Below, in pieces: positions 1 to 7,145 of a DNA stretch of 13,899 nucleotides; the stretch's first letter is position 1; each line of letters starts with the position of its first letter. The translations under genes were made by a program, and so were the position numbers. The notes under the pieces are model-generated. The model was not told the origin of the DNA and ran no database searches. It saw only the letters and a list, made by a program, of their open reading frames with translations. Origin of the DNA: Campylobacterales bacterium (GTDB taxonomy: Bacteria; Campylobacterota; Campylobacteria; Campylobacterales; Arcobacteraceae); the NCBI GenBank assembly GCA_019752775.1, contig JAIELU010000151.1:1-13899 (forward strand), read 5' to 3'.

Positions 1-1
1 C

Positions 2-1387
2 TATAAAAGCATTAAAAGAAAAAAGAATTACATCAAAACAAATTGAAGCTACTAGAAGAATAATGGTTCGTAAAATGAAACGTTTAGGATATTTATGGAT
101 TAGGATTTTTCCAGATACCCCAGTAACTTCAAAACCTAATGAAATAAGAATTTTTTCAATTTCAATTTTAGGTATTTCTTGACCAATAATGGCATTTATT
201 TTATTTACACTTATATCTAATGTTAATTTTTCTTTATCTTCTACAAAAGTTTCACAACCACCATAAACAGAAGCTCCAAATTTAGAAACTAATATTGAAA
301 GATAATTCATACCATAATCAATATTTGGTTCGCTTCCACGAGAAGCTCTATAATAAACTTCTCCAGTTTTTATTTTTGCATCAAAAACTTTTTTTGATAT
401 TAATTCGGGATTAATATATGAAGCTTCGATAATAAAGTTTGTATAATCTGTATCTATATCATTATGCTCAACACAAACTTTACTTAATTGCTCTGTTCCA
501 TAAATGTTATCAAATCCTAATTCATCTTTTTTAATATACATAATATTAAGATTTTCACCTTTTATGGTTTTTTCTTTAGGATATCCATTTAAAATTACAC
601 CAGTTGAATGAGTTGTATAAGTTAAAATATTTTTTACATCATTATTTTCTTGAAATTTACCAATTATTGCAGTTCTTAGTTTTTGTAAAATATTTAGTCT
701 AAATTCTGAAAAATCAATAACTATAAAAGATAAAGATGAATCAATATATTTATCACATTCTATTTCTAAAAGTTGACCAATACCTAATTTATTGTAATTA
801 ATTTTTTTATCACATTCAATTAAGACAATTGAATAAAATGCACTTAATTCTCTTACGATTCCGTTTATACTTAAACAATCACCTCTATTTGCAGTTAATC
901 CAATTTCAATAATGTCATCATTTAGTTTTGAATATTCTTTTAACTCTTTTCCTAAAACTAATTCGCCAATAGAATCATCAAGTTCTAATATTCCATCATT
1001 TAATTTGGGAAGTCCAAGTTCGGTTGCAGAACAAATCATTCCATTTGATTCAACACCTCTTAATTTTGCTTCTTTAATGATAAAATTATTTCCTAAATCA
1101 CATCCTACTGTGGCAACAGGTACAAATTGTCCCGCTTCAACATTTTTTGCACCACAAACTATTTGAACTTGATGTGTTCCTAAATCTACTTGACAGATAT
1201 TTAATTTATCAGCATCTGGATGTTTAACTTTTTCTAAAACTTTTCCAATTACAACTTTAGGAGCAATTGAGATCTTTTCTAAACTATCAACCTCAAAACC
1301 AATAGCATTTAGAGTTTTACAAATTTCATCTGTTGAAATTTTTGAAATATCAATAAATTCTTCTAACCAACTTCTAGTAATTATCAT
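2..1387 (-). CDS. pheT: Phenylalanine--tRNA ligase beta subunit, C-terminus missing
   Basis: Beta subunit of the alpha2beta2 phenylalanyl-tRNA synthetase, which charges tRNA-Phe in the cytoplasm; this subunit binds tRNA and edits mischarged tyrosine. About residues 40-150 form the EMAP/OB-fold tRNA-binding domain (KHPDADKL, IVCGAKNV), and the B3/B4 editing domain follows with GLTANRGDC at 163-171. The B5 domain begins near residue 405 (GQEIPKIEIEKIL) and the sequence stays PheT-like to about GFEVTG at residue 422 (base 120). From there to base 2 the frame stays open but reads as non-PheT residues and is antisense to an L16 fragment, so real pheT ends inside 120-151. Bacterial PheT is usually near 780 residues, so the catalytic-like C-terminal half is absent. 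The ATG overlaps the pheS stop as ATGA, which suggests translational coupling. Confidence 0.93.
   Translation of the reverse strand, partial: MIITRSWLEEFIDISKISTDEICKTLNAIGFEVDSLEKISIAPKVVIGKVLEKVKHPDADKLNICQVDLGTHQVQIVCGAKNVEAGQFVPVATVGCDLGNNFIIKEAKLRGVESNGMICSATELGLPKLNDGILELDDSIGELVLGKELKEYSKLNDDIIEIGLTANRGDCLSINGIVRELSAFYSIVLIECDKKINYNKLGIGQLLEIECDKYIDSSLSFIVIDFSEFRLNILQKLRTAIIGKFQENNDVKNILTYTTHSTGVILNGYPKEKTIKGENLNIMYIKKDELGFDNIYGTEQLSKVCVEHNDIDTDYTNFIIEASYINPELISKKVFDAKIKTGEVYYRASRGSEPNIDYGMNYLSILVSKFGASVYGGCETFVEDKEKLTLDISVNKINAIIGQEIPKIEIEKILISLGFEVTGVSGKILIHKYPKRFILRTIILLVASICFDVILFSFNAFI
3..149 (+). other. rplP: Fragment of a ribosomal protein L16 (uL16) gene, foreign to this contig
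   Basis: Read on the plus strand from base 3, this gives an internal piece of ribosomal protein L16 (uL16), a large-subunit protein near the peptidyl-transferase centre. Recognisable blocks are RITSKQIEATRR, VRKMKR, LWIRIFPD and PVTSKPNEIR, in family order. The next expected block, MGKGKG, is missing: after base 149 the frame reads IFSISILG and stops at 180-182. The L16 start is off the left edge. The wording (ATRR, LWIRIFPD, SKPNE) resembles mitochondrial or plastid L16 more than Arcobacter L16, and no other ribosomal genes surround it. It lies antisense across the end of pheT, so I read it as a chimeric contig end, not a local gene. The family call is firm; the organellar origin is inference. 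Confidence 0.8.
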
Positions 1388-2376
1388 TTGAATTGTCCTA
1401 ATAATCTTGTATCACTTTCAAATAGTGATCTTAAATCTCCAATATTATGAATTAGCATTGCAAATCTTTCAACTCCTAATCCAAAAGCATATCCTGATTT
1501 ATTTTCATAACCAACCGCTTTGAATACATTTTCATCTACAATTCCACACCCTAAAACTTCAAGCCATCCTGTTTGTGAACAAACTCTACATCCGTCACCT
1601 TTACAAAATACACATGAAATATCAACTTCAGCAGATGGTTCTGTGAATGGGAAAAATGAGGGTCTAAATCTAACTTCAACATCACCAAACATGTGTTGTA
1701 AAAATTCAACTAATACATGTTTTAAATTTGCAAATGAAACTTTGTCAGCTTCATCCACAACTAATGCTTCAATTTGATGAAACATTGGAGTATGAGTAAT
1801 ATCAAAATCTCTTCTAAAAACAGTTCCTGGCGCTATCATTCTAATCGGAGTATTTTGAGTTAACATAGTTCTTATTTGAACAGGTGAAGTATGAGTTCTT
1901 AATAGAGTGTAATCTTTATTATAAAAAGTGTCTTGCATATCTCTTGCAGGGTGGTATTTAGGAAGATTTAATGCTTCAAAATTATGAAAATCATCTTCAA
2001 CTAAAGGACCTTCTTCAACTGCAAAATTTAGATTTTGGAAATATCTTATAATTCTATCCATTGTTTCGACAACTGGATGAGTTGCTCCAGATGTTAGCTC
2101 ATTATTAAATCTTGTTACATCAATTTTTTCATTTTCTAATTTATTATTTAGTGCAACTTTTTCTAAAACTATCTTTTTTGATTCTAGTGCTGTTGTAATT
2201 AACTCTTTTTGAGTATTTAAATTTTCTGCAAAAACCTTTTTTTCTTCATTTGGAACACTTTTCATTTTAGCAAATTCTAAAGTTAAGATACCTTTTTTAC
2301 CTAAAGTATCAATTCTAAGATTTTCTAATTCTTCAAGTGATGTTGCATTGGTTATTTTTTCAATCCACTGTGTCAC
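1384..2376 (-). CDS. pheS: Phenylalanine--tRNA ligase alpha subunit
   Basis: Catalytic alpha subunit of phenylalanyl-tRNA synthetase, activating phenylalanine with ATP and passing it to tRNA-Phe. The N-terminal ~90 residues form the coiled-coil tRNA-contacting arm. The class II core follows: motif 2 region with THTSPVQIR (161-169) and FRRDFDITHTPMFHQIE (188-203), the phenylalanine pocket FPFTEPSAEVD (242-252), and motif 3 GLGVERFAML (299-308). At 330 residues it is full length. The start is a GTG at 2376, chosen because AGGGAG lies at 2383-2388 just upstream and the N-terminus aligns with the family. A cysteine cluster, C255-x2-C258 and C263-x2-C266, sits just before WLEVLGCG; it is absent from E. 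coli PheS but occurs in other bacterial PheS proteins. First gene of the pheST operon. Confidence 0.97.
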   Translation of the reverse strand: MTQWIEKITNATSLEELENLRIDTLGKKGILTLEFAKMKSVPNEEKKVFAENLNTQKELITTALESKKIVLEKVALNNKLENEKIDVTRFNNELTSGATHPVVETMDRIIRYFQNLNFAVEEGPLVEDDFHNFEALNLPKYHPARDMQDTFYNKDYTLLRTHTSPVQIRTMLTQNTPIRMIAPGTVFRRDFDITHTPMFHQIEALVVDEADKVSFANLKHVLVEFLQHMFGDVEVRFRPSFFPFTEPSAEVDISCVFCKGDGCRVCSQTGWLEVLGCGIVDENVFKAVGYENKSGYAFGLGVERFAMLIHNIGDLRSLFESDTRLLGQFK

Positions 2377-2441
2377 TTTTTTCTCCCTAAATTTATAAAT
2401 AATTATCTTGGATTTTAATTATTTGTATCAGTATTTTAGGG

Positions 2442-2447
2442 ATTATA
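2442..2447 (-). promoter_or_regulatory. Probable -10 box for pheST
   Basis: The minus strand reads TATAAT here, preceded directly by TG, about 65 bases before the pheS GTG. No convincing -35 is visible, as is common in Campylobacterota. It sits back to back with the -10 box of the divergent HIT gene. Confidence 0.5.
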
Positions 2448-2471
2448 CATAAAGATTTATTAGAGTTTGGT

Positions 2472-2477
2472 TATAAT
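2472..2477 (+). promoter_or_regulatory. Probable -10 box for the HIT-family gene
   Basis: A perfect TATAAT lies 29 bases before the ATG at 2507, leaving a leader of about 20-25 bases that holds the AAGGAAAG ribosome binding site. No -35 consensus is visible. Confidence 0.55.
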
Positions 2478-2506
2478 ATTTTACTATTTAATTTCAAGGA
2501 AAGATA

Positions 2507-2836
2507 ATGTGTATATTCTGTAAGATTGTAAAAGGTGAGATACCAAATCAAACTATTTTAGAGGATGAAAAGTTTTTAGCATTTAATGATATTAATCCTA
2601 CAAGAAAAATTCATGTATTAATTATTCCAAAGGAACATTATGCTTCTTTTGATGTAATACCTTCTCAAATTATGGCTGAAATGACAAAATTTATTCAAAA
2701 AGTAGCTGGTATTTTAGATGTAAAAGAGAGTGGTTATAGATTAATCACAAATGTTGGTGATGATGGTGGACAAGAAGTTCATCATTTACATTTTCACATA
2801 ATTGGTGGGGAACCAGTTGGCAGATTAGTTAGATAA
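2507..2836 (+). CDS. HIT-family (HINT-like) nucleotide hydrolase or transferase
   Basis: Histidine-triad protein of the HINT branch, whose members hydrolyse purine nucleoside phosphoramidates and acyl-adenylates through a nucleotidyl-histidine intermediate. The triad HLHFHII lies at residues 93-99, with H95 the expected nucleophile. The N-terminus CIFCKIVKGEIP carries C2 and C5, which with H44 and a triad histidine form the zinc site seen in many bacterial members. FNDINPTRKIHVLIIPK (26-42) is the usual core strand region. At 109 residues it is full length. The ATG at 2507 has AAGGAAAG just upstream. It stands alone, transcribed away from pheS and toward accA. The family call is firm; the physiological substrate cannot be told from sequence. 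Confidence 0.93.
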   Translation: MCIFCKIVKGEIPNQTILEDEKFLAFNDINPTRKIHVLIIPKEHYASFDVIPSQIMAEMTKFIQKVAGILDVKESGYRLITNVGDDGGQEVHHLHFHIIGGEPVGRLVR

Positions 2837-2858
2837 CAAGAAGTTAAAACTTCTTGTT
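2835..2858. terminator. Intrinsic terminator after the HIT-family gene
   Basis: ACAAGAAG (2836-2843) pairs with CTTCTTGT (2850-2857), and one more A-T pair extends it outward, around a short TTAAAA loop. The stem overlaps the HIT stop codon and is followed by TTTATTT on the plus strand. On the minus strand, where accA ends at 2869, the trailing sequence is less T-rich, so termination there would be weaker. Confidence 0.75.
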
Positions 2859-2868
2859 TTATTTAAAC

Positions 2869-3807
2869 TTATTTTTCTAAAAAAGAACCTAAGTTCATAA
2901 TTTTTTGATATTTATTTTCTAATCTTTTTTCAGGAGTTAACTTTTTTAACTGTTCTAAAGATGATAAAAAATACTCTTTTAAAGCTAAAATAGCTTCCTC
3001 CTTTTTTCTATGTGCGCCAATTAAAGGCTCATTTATAACATCATCAATAAGTTTTAACTCTTTTAAATTCTCAGCAGTAATCTTTAATGCATTTGCCGCA
3101 GTTTCAACTTTTGCAGGGTCATTCCATAGAATTGCACTACAGCCCTCAGGTGAAATAACAGCATAAACTGAATATCTCATCATTGCTAGTTTATCAGCAA
3201 CTGAAATAGCTAATGCTCCTCCTGAACCACCCTCACCAATAACGATTGAAATAGTTGGAGTTGTTAAATCAGCAAATTCATATAGGTTTCTAGCAATCGC
3301 TTCACTTTGACTTCTTTCCTCAGCCCCAATTCCTGGATATGCACCTGGTGTATCAACTAACATGAGAATCGGAATTTGAAATTTTTCAGCCATTTTTGCA
3401 GCTCTTAATGCTTTTCTATATCCCTCAGGACTTGGCATCCCAAAATTTCTGTAAAGTTTATCTTTTGTTCCTCTACCTTTTTGTTCACCAATAACTAGTA
3501 CTTTTTGAGTTCCTATAAATCCTAAATAACATACTATTGCATGATCATCAACATAGTGTCTGTCTCCATGAATTTCATAGGCATTAGTCAATAAACCATT
3601 TATGTAATCTAATGAATAAGGTCTGTCTGGATGACGAGCAAGTTGGAGTTTTTGATAATCACTTAAGTTTTTAAAAGTTTTTTCAACTTCTTTTTCTAGT
3701 TTTTTTTCTAAAATATCAACAGCATGTTCATCTGATTTTGTTTTTGCTGTAATTATTTCATCTTCAATTTTTTTGATTTTGTCTTCAAATTCTAAGTAAG
3801 TTGCCAA
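2869..3807 (-). CDS. accA: Acetyl-CoA carboxylase carboxyltransferase subunit alpha
   Basis: With AccD it forms the carboxyltransferase that moves CO2 from biotin on AccB to acetyl-CoA, giving malonyl-CoA for fatty-acid synthesis. Crotonase-fold signatures are clear: GEQKGRGTKDKLYRNFGMP (107-125), the oxyanion-hole strand VDTPGAYPG (151-159), GEGGSGGALA (191-200) and SPEGCSAILW (219-228). The N-terminal ~50 residues are a charged coiled coil typical of AccA. At 312 residues it is full length. The start is a TTG at 3807: AAAGGGA at 3813-3819 lies six bases upstream, and MATYLEFEDK matches the usual N-terminus. It follows fabF by 66 bases, but a strong intrinsic terminator ends directly against its ribosome binding site, so its transcription is partly or wholly separate. 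accD is not in the window. Confidence 0.97.
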   Translation of the reverse strand: MATYLEFEDKIKKIEDEIITAKTKSDEHAVDILEKKLEKEVEKTFKNLSDYQKLQLARHPDRPYSLDYINGLLTNAYEIHGDRHYVDDHAIVCYLGFIGTQKVLVIGEQKGRGTKDKLYRNFGMPSPEGYRKALRAAKMAEKFQIPILMLVDTPGAYPGIGAEERSQSEAIARNLYEFADLTTPTISIVIGEGGSGGALAISVADKLAMMRYSVYAVISPEGCSAILWNDPAKVETAANALKITAENLKELKLIDDVINEPLIGAHRKKEEAILALKEYFLSSLEQLKKLTPEKRLENKYQKIMNLGSFLEK

Positions 3808-3824
3808 TTTTTTCCCTTTAAAAA

Positions 3825-3853
3825 AAAAGAGATAATCTATAACTATCTCTTTT
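3825..3853 (-). terminator. Intrinsic terminator between fabF and accA
   Basis: On the minus strand AAAAGAGATA (from 3853) pairs perfectly with TATCTCTTTT (ending 3825) around a nine-base loop. The 3' arm runs into a nine-to-ten-base T tract, followed at once by the accA ribosome binding site. Position and form fit a fabF terminator; partial read-through into accA is possible. The loop includes TATAGAT, which could act as a poor -10 box for accA, but that is speculative. Confidence 0.82.
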
Positions 3854-3873
3854 ACACTTAGGTTTTATTTTAA

Positions 3874-5130
3874 TTATTTTACGTATTTTCTAAATATAAT
3901 AGAACCATTAGTTCCACCAAAACCAAAATTATTGCTCATAACTGTAGTTAAGTTAGCTTTTCTTGCAATATTTGCTACATAATCTAAATCACATTCAGGA
4001 TCTTGATTATCTATGTTTATTGTTGGAGGAATAATTCCCTCATTTAATGCTTTAATAGTAAAAATTGCTTCAATTGCACCAGCTGCACCTAAACAATGTC
4101 CAATTTGACCTTTTGTTGAAGACACTAATGGAATGTCTTTTCCCTCAAATAGCGCTTTAATTGCTGCTGTTTCATTTTTATCACCAACAGGAGTTGATGT
4201 TCCATGAGCATTGATATAATCAATTTTTGGATATTCTCCTGTTATATTTTTAACCATTTCAAATGCTGCTTTCATAGCTCTTAATGGACCATCCATCACA
4301 GGTGAAGTAATATGATTTGCATCACCTGATTCACCAAATCCAATAATTTCAGCATAAATTTTAGCACCTCTTGCAAGAGCAATTTCTAGATCTTCTACAA
4401 CAAGAGCACCTGCTCCCTCTCCCATTACAAAACCATCTCTATCAATATCAAATGGTCTTGATGATTTTTTTGGATCATCATTTCTTGTAGATAACGCTTT
4501 CATTGCAGCAAACCCTGCAACACCTGCAGCACAAACTGCACTTTCAGCTCCAACAACTAAAACTCTGTCTGCTCCACCAATCATAATAGTTTTTACAGCA
4601 TCATTTAATGCATGAGTAGACGCAGCACAAGCAGTTACATGGGCTAATGATGGACCTCTTAAATTATGTTCAATAGAAATAAATCCGCTTAACATATTTG
4701 CAAGCGATGATGGAATAAAGAAAGGAGAAACTTTTCTTGAACCTTTTGTTTCGCAAACAACAGAGTTCCTTTCTATTGTTGATAAACCACCAATTCCAGA
4801 ACCTGAAATCATTCCAAATCTATCAGCAATAGAAGCATCAACTTTTTTATTTTCTTGTGTTACGTAACCTGAATCAATCATGGCTTCAAGAGCTGCTTTT
4901 ATACCTAATTGAATAAATCTATCTGCTTTTTTTACTTCTTTTTTGTCCATTACAGTTGTAGGATCGAAATCTTTTACTTCACCAGCAATTTTTACAGAAA
5001 ATTCACTTGCATCAAATAGCGTAATAGTGTCAATACCACAAACACCATTTACAACAGCTTCAAAAGAATCTTTTACATTATGTCCTGTAGAATTAATAGT
5101 ACCTATACCTGTTACAACAACTCTTTTCAT
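3874..5130 (-). CDS. fabF: Beta-ketoacyl-ACP synthase II
   Basis: Condensing enzyme of type II fatty-acid synthesis: it extends acyl-ACP by two carbons using malonyl-ACP, releasing CO2. The thiolase fold carries the Cys-His-His triad: C168 in VTACAASTHA, H309 in NAHGTSTPVGD, and H345 in GQIGHCLGAAGA. The glycine-rich end NNFGFGGTN (400-408) is also typical. At 418 residues it matches the family, and the KAS II rather than KAS I type is inferred from the N-terminal VVVTGIG and overall wording. The ATG at 5130 has GGAG ten bases upstream. It lies downstream of acpP, the usual Campylobacterota pairing of carrier protein and condensing enzyme, although an acpP terminator stands in the gap. Confidence 0.97.
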   Translation of the reverse strand: MKRVVVTGIGTINSTGHNVKDSFEAVVNGVCGIDTITLFDASEFSVKIAGEVKDFDPTTVMDKKEVKKADRFIQLGIKAALEAMIDSGYVTQENKKVDASIADRFGMISGSGIGGLSTIERNSVVCETKGSRKVSPFFIPSSLANMLSGFISIEHNLRGPSLAHVTACAASTHALNDAVKTIMIGGADRVLVVGAESAVCAAGVAGFAAMKALSTRNDDPKKSSRPFDIDRDGFVMGEGAGALVVEDLEIALARGAKIYAEIIGFGESGDANHITSPVMDGPLRAMKAAFEMVKNITGEYPKIDYINAHGTSTPVGDKNETAAIKALFEGKDIPLVSSTKGQIGHCLGAAGAIEAIFTIKALNEGIIPPTINIDNQDPECDLDYVANIARKANLTTVMSNNFGFGGTNGSIIFRKYVK

Positions 5131-5204
5131 TTAAATATGCTCCATGTTTTTATTATTTGAATTATTCAATCTTTTTATAAAAAAACTCAATAGTTAAAAT
5201 GAAT

Positions 5205-5230
5205 AAATAGAAGATATTAATCTTCTATTT
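5205..5230 (-). terminator. Intrinsic terminator after acpP
   Basis: An 11-base perfect inverted repeat (5205-5215 with 5220-5230, core AGAAGAT/ATCTTCT) surrounds an ATTA loop. On the minus strand it is followed by TTTATTCATTTT. It lies 13 bases past the acpP stop. AT-rich stems like this are normal in such genomes. Because acpP is usually made in great excess, leaky termination ahead of fabF would fit, though this is inference. Confidence 0.75.
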
Positions 5231-5242
5231 AAAATCCATAAA

Positions 5243-5473
5243 TTACGCGTTATTTTCAATATATTTTATAGCGTCTGCTACAGTTAAGATTTTTTCAGCA
5301 TCTTCATCAGGGATTTCGATGTCAAATTTTTCTTCTAAAGCCATAACTAGTTCAACTACGTCTAAAGAATCTGCACCTAAATCTTCAATGAATTTTGAAT
5401 CTTCTTTTACTTCTGCTGGATCGCAATCTAATTGCTCAATAACTACTTCTTTTACGTCATCTAATAATGCCAT
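5243..5473 (-). CDS. acpP: Acyl carrier protein
   Basis: Small acidic carrier that holds growing acyl chains on a 4'-phosphopantetheine arm and delivers them to the Fab enzymes and to lipid and cofactor pathways. The attachment serine is S36 in GADSLDVVEL, the standard DSL motif, at the start of the recognition helix MALEEKFDIEIPDED. At 76 residues it is the usual size and fills the four-helix fold. The ATG at 5473 follows a good AAAGGAAA site. It has its own TATAAT upstream and a terminator downstream, fitting a highly expressed single transcript between fabG and fabF. Confidence 0.98.
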   Translation of the reverse strand: MALLDDVKEVVIEQLDCDPAEVKEDSKFIEDLGADSLDVVELVMALEEKFDIEIPDEDAEKILTVADAIKYIENNA

Positions 5474-5503
5474 ATTTATTTCCTTTTATAAAATTATGTT
5501 CGT

Positions 5504-5509
5504 ATTATA
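5504..5509 (-). promoter_or_regulatory. Probable -10 box for acpP
   Basis: The minus strand has TATAAT after a T-rich stretch (TTTTTTGT), 30 bases before the acpP ATG. T-rich sequence upstream of the -10 box takes the place of a defined -35 in Campylobacterota promoters. Confidence 0.6.
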
Positions 5510-5511
5510 AC

Positions 5512-5534
5512 AAAAAAGTTTTAAAAACTCTTTT
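5512..5534 (-). terminator. Possible weak terminator after fabG
   Basis: On the minus strand AAAAGAGTTT can fold on AAACTTTTTT around a TTA loop, with one G-U pair, and the 3' arm is itself T-rich. It lies 32 bases past the fabG stop and next to the acpP -10 box. The stem has almost no GC pairs, so the T-rich run may simply be the upstream part of the acpP promoter. Confidence 0.35.
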
Positions 5535-5565
5535 AAATTAAAGATTTTAACTTTTTAATAAAAAA

Positions 5566-6309
5566 TTAAACGTACAATCCACCGTTAACTTTTAATATTT
5601 CACCCGTAATATATGATGCGTGGTCACTCAATAAAAATGCTACAGCATCAGCTATTTCACTAGGTTGTCCAAATCTTGAAAGAGGAATATTTTTTTCATA
5701 TTCAGCTTTTACTTCTGCTTTTAATTCATGTGTCATATCTGTTTGAATGAATCCCGGAGTCACTGCATTAAATCTTATATTTCTACTAGCAGCTTCTTTT
5801 GCGAATGATTTTGTCATTGCATTTAAGCCACCTTTTGAAGCTGAATAATTTACTTGTCCTGCATTCCCTATTTCTCCAACAATTGATGAAATATTAACAA
5901 CAGAACCAAATCCTTTTTTACTTCTTGTTTTAAAAAATTCTTTACAACCAATAAACGCTGAAGTTAGATTTGCATTTATTACATCTGTAAAATCTTGCAC
6001 ACTCATTCTTTGAACCAATTTATCTTTAGTAATACCAGCATTATTTACTAGATAAGCTAATTCACCATCAGCGTCAATAATAGTTTTTATGGCTTGTGTG
6101 AACTCTTCTTCATTTGTAACATCTGCTTTAATAATTGCAGCTTTCCCACCAGCTTTTTCAATCTCTTCTTTTATAGCTTCTGCAGCTTCTGCTCCACTTC
6201 TATAATTAATCCAAACTTTTAGTCCAAAACTTGCAAGAGTTTTTGCAATTTGAGCTCCGATTCCTTTACTTGCACCTGTAATTAATACATTAGAACCTGT
6301 AAATTTCAT
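5566..6309 (-). CDS. fabG: 3-oxoacyl-ACP reductase
   Basis: NADPH-dependent short-chain dehydrogenase/reductase that reduces 3-oxoacyl-ACP to 3-hydroxyacyl-ACP, the first reduction of each elongation cycle. The Rossmann nucleotide motif GASKGIG lies at 12-18 and NNAG at 89-92. The catalytic set is N114, S142, Y155 and K159 (YSASK at 155-159). PGFIQTDMT and the C-terminal VNGG are FabG-like. At 247 residues it is full length. The ATG at 6309 has AAGGAT upstream. SDR proteins are a large family, but the neighbours acpP, fabF and accA support fatty-acid synthesis as its role. Confidence 0.95.
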   Translation of the reverse strand: MKFTGSNVLITGASKGIGAQIAKTLASFGLKVWINYRSGAEAAEAIKEEIEKAGGKAAIIKADVTNEEEFTQAIKTIIDADGELAYLVNNAGITKDKLVQRMSVQDFTDVINANLTSAFIGCKEFFKTRSKKGFGSVVNISSIVGEIGNAGQVNYSASKGGLNAMTKSFAKEAASRNIRFNAVTPGFIQTDMTHELKAEVKAEYEKNIPLSRFGQPSEIADAVAFLLSDHASYITGEILKVNGGLYV

Positions 6310-6343
6310 TTATATCCTTTTTAAATTTTTACATTAATTGTTT

Positions 6344-6349
6344 ATTATA
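6344..6349 (-). promoter_or_regulatory. Probable -10 box for fabG
   Basis: TATAAT on the minus strand, preceded by TTGA, 34 bases before the fabG ATG. No T-tailed hairpin separates it from the end of queE at 6381, so the moeA-que transcript may also read through into fabG. Confidence 0.5.
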
Positions 6350-6380
6350 TCAACACTTTTATAATAAAAGCATTTGAAAA

Positions 6381-7145
6381 TTAAACGCCTCTTTTATTAT
6401 TCCAAACTCTAATATGTAATCTATCACAATATTTAAAACCATTTTCTATTGCCATATTGATTACTTCTTCGCAATTTTTATTTATTTCATCTGCTGTGTC
6501 ACCAAGTGGCATAAGATAAACTTCACATTTTGGAATATCTTTTAAAATCTCCTGTATTTCATTGTTTGCATCTTGTAAAAAGTCTTTTCCAATTACAAAT
6601 TTTAAATATGATTCTTTAGTATTTATTAGGATTTTTGTTATAGTTTCTTTATTTATTCTTTTTTTCAAAGGTTCAAGTGAATTACTAAGTTTTACACTCA
6701 TTGAAAATAGGATATCTTTTTGATAATCAAATTCAAAATTTAGATTTAAAGATGCATTTGTTTCAATTGTTACTTTATGACCATTTTGAATATAGTGTTT
6801 TAAAAGTTTTTGAAACTCTTCTTTATTCCAATATAATAAGGGTTCCCCACCTGTTATTACAATATCGATTTTATAATTATTAGGATATTTAGAAAGTAAA
6901 ATATCAACTTCATTTACTATTTCTTCATAAGATTTATATTTTGTCCAAGTATCTCTAAACTCTGTATCAACAGCATAATATGAATCACATGCGCACTTTT
7001 TGATTCCACTTGGAGTTTCATACTCTACTGCAAAACCCTCACATTTAAAATTGCATTTCCCAAATCTTATAAAAATCGAGGGAGTTCCTACAAGTTTTCC
7101 CTCACCTTGAATTGTTGGACCAAAGATTTCATTTATTTCAAGCAT
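6381..7145 (-). CDS. queE: 7-carboxy-7-deazaguanine synthase
   Basis: Radical SAM enzyme converting 6-carboxy-tetrahydropterin to 7-carboxy-7-deazaguanine in the preQ0/queuosine pathway. GPTIQGEG (9-16) and PSIFIRFGKCN (22-32) are family signatures, and ITGGEP is the SAM-contacting GGEP motif. The cluster-binding cysteines differ from the compact CX3CX2C of E. coli QueE: C31-x3-C35 is followed by a long insertion before C51-A-C53-D-S, so the likely third ligand is C53. Other QueE proteins, including Campylobacterota ones, also carry insertions here. The C-terminal DRLHIRVW is typical. At 254 residues it is slightly long. The start overlaps the end of queD by eight bases, and queE is last in the moeA-queC-queD-queE operon. 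Confidence 0.94.
   Translation of the reverse strand: MLEINEIFGPTIQGEGKLVGTPSIFIRFGKCNFKCEGFAVEYETPSGIKKCACDSYYAVDTEFRDTWTKYKSYEEIVNEVDILLSKYPNNYKIDIVITGGEPLLYWNKEEFQKLLKHYIQNGHKVTIETNASLNLNFEFDYQKDILFSMSVKLSNSLEPLKKRINKETITKILINTKESYLKFVIGKDFLQDANNEIQEILKDIPKCEVYLMPLGDTADEINKNCEEVINMAIENGFKYCDRLHIRVWNNKRGV

Noticed and set aside
2..119. Reading the open minus-strand frame here as the continuation of PheT
   Set aside because: The frame has no stop, but the residues (for example RTIILLVASICF) do not fit the B5 domain, while the opposite strand matches L16 very well.
912..1777. Plus-strand open frames at 912-1166 and 1520-1777
   Set aside because: They lie antisense within pheT and pheS, have low-complexity Ser/Thr/Phe-rich translations and no ribosome binding site.
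6356..6370. Palindrome CTTTTAT-A-ATAAAAG between queE and fabG as a terminator or operator
   Set aside because: With a one-base centre and only two GC pairs it cannot form a stable hairpin, and there is no T tail; in such AT-rich DNA it may be chance.
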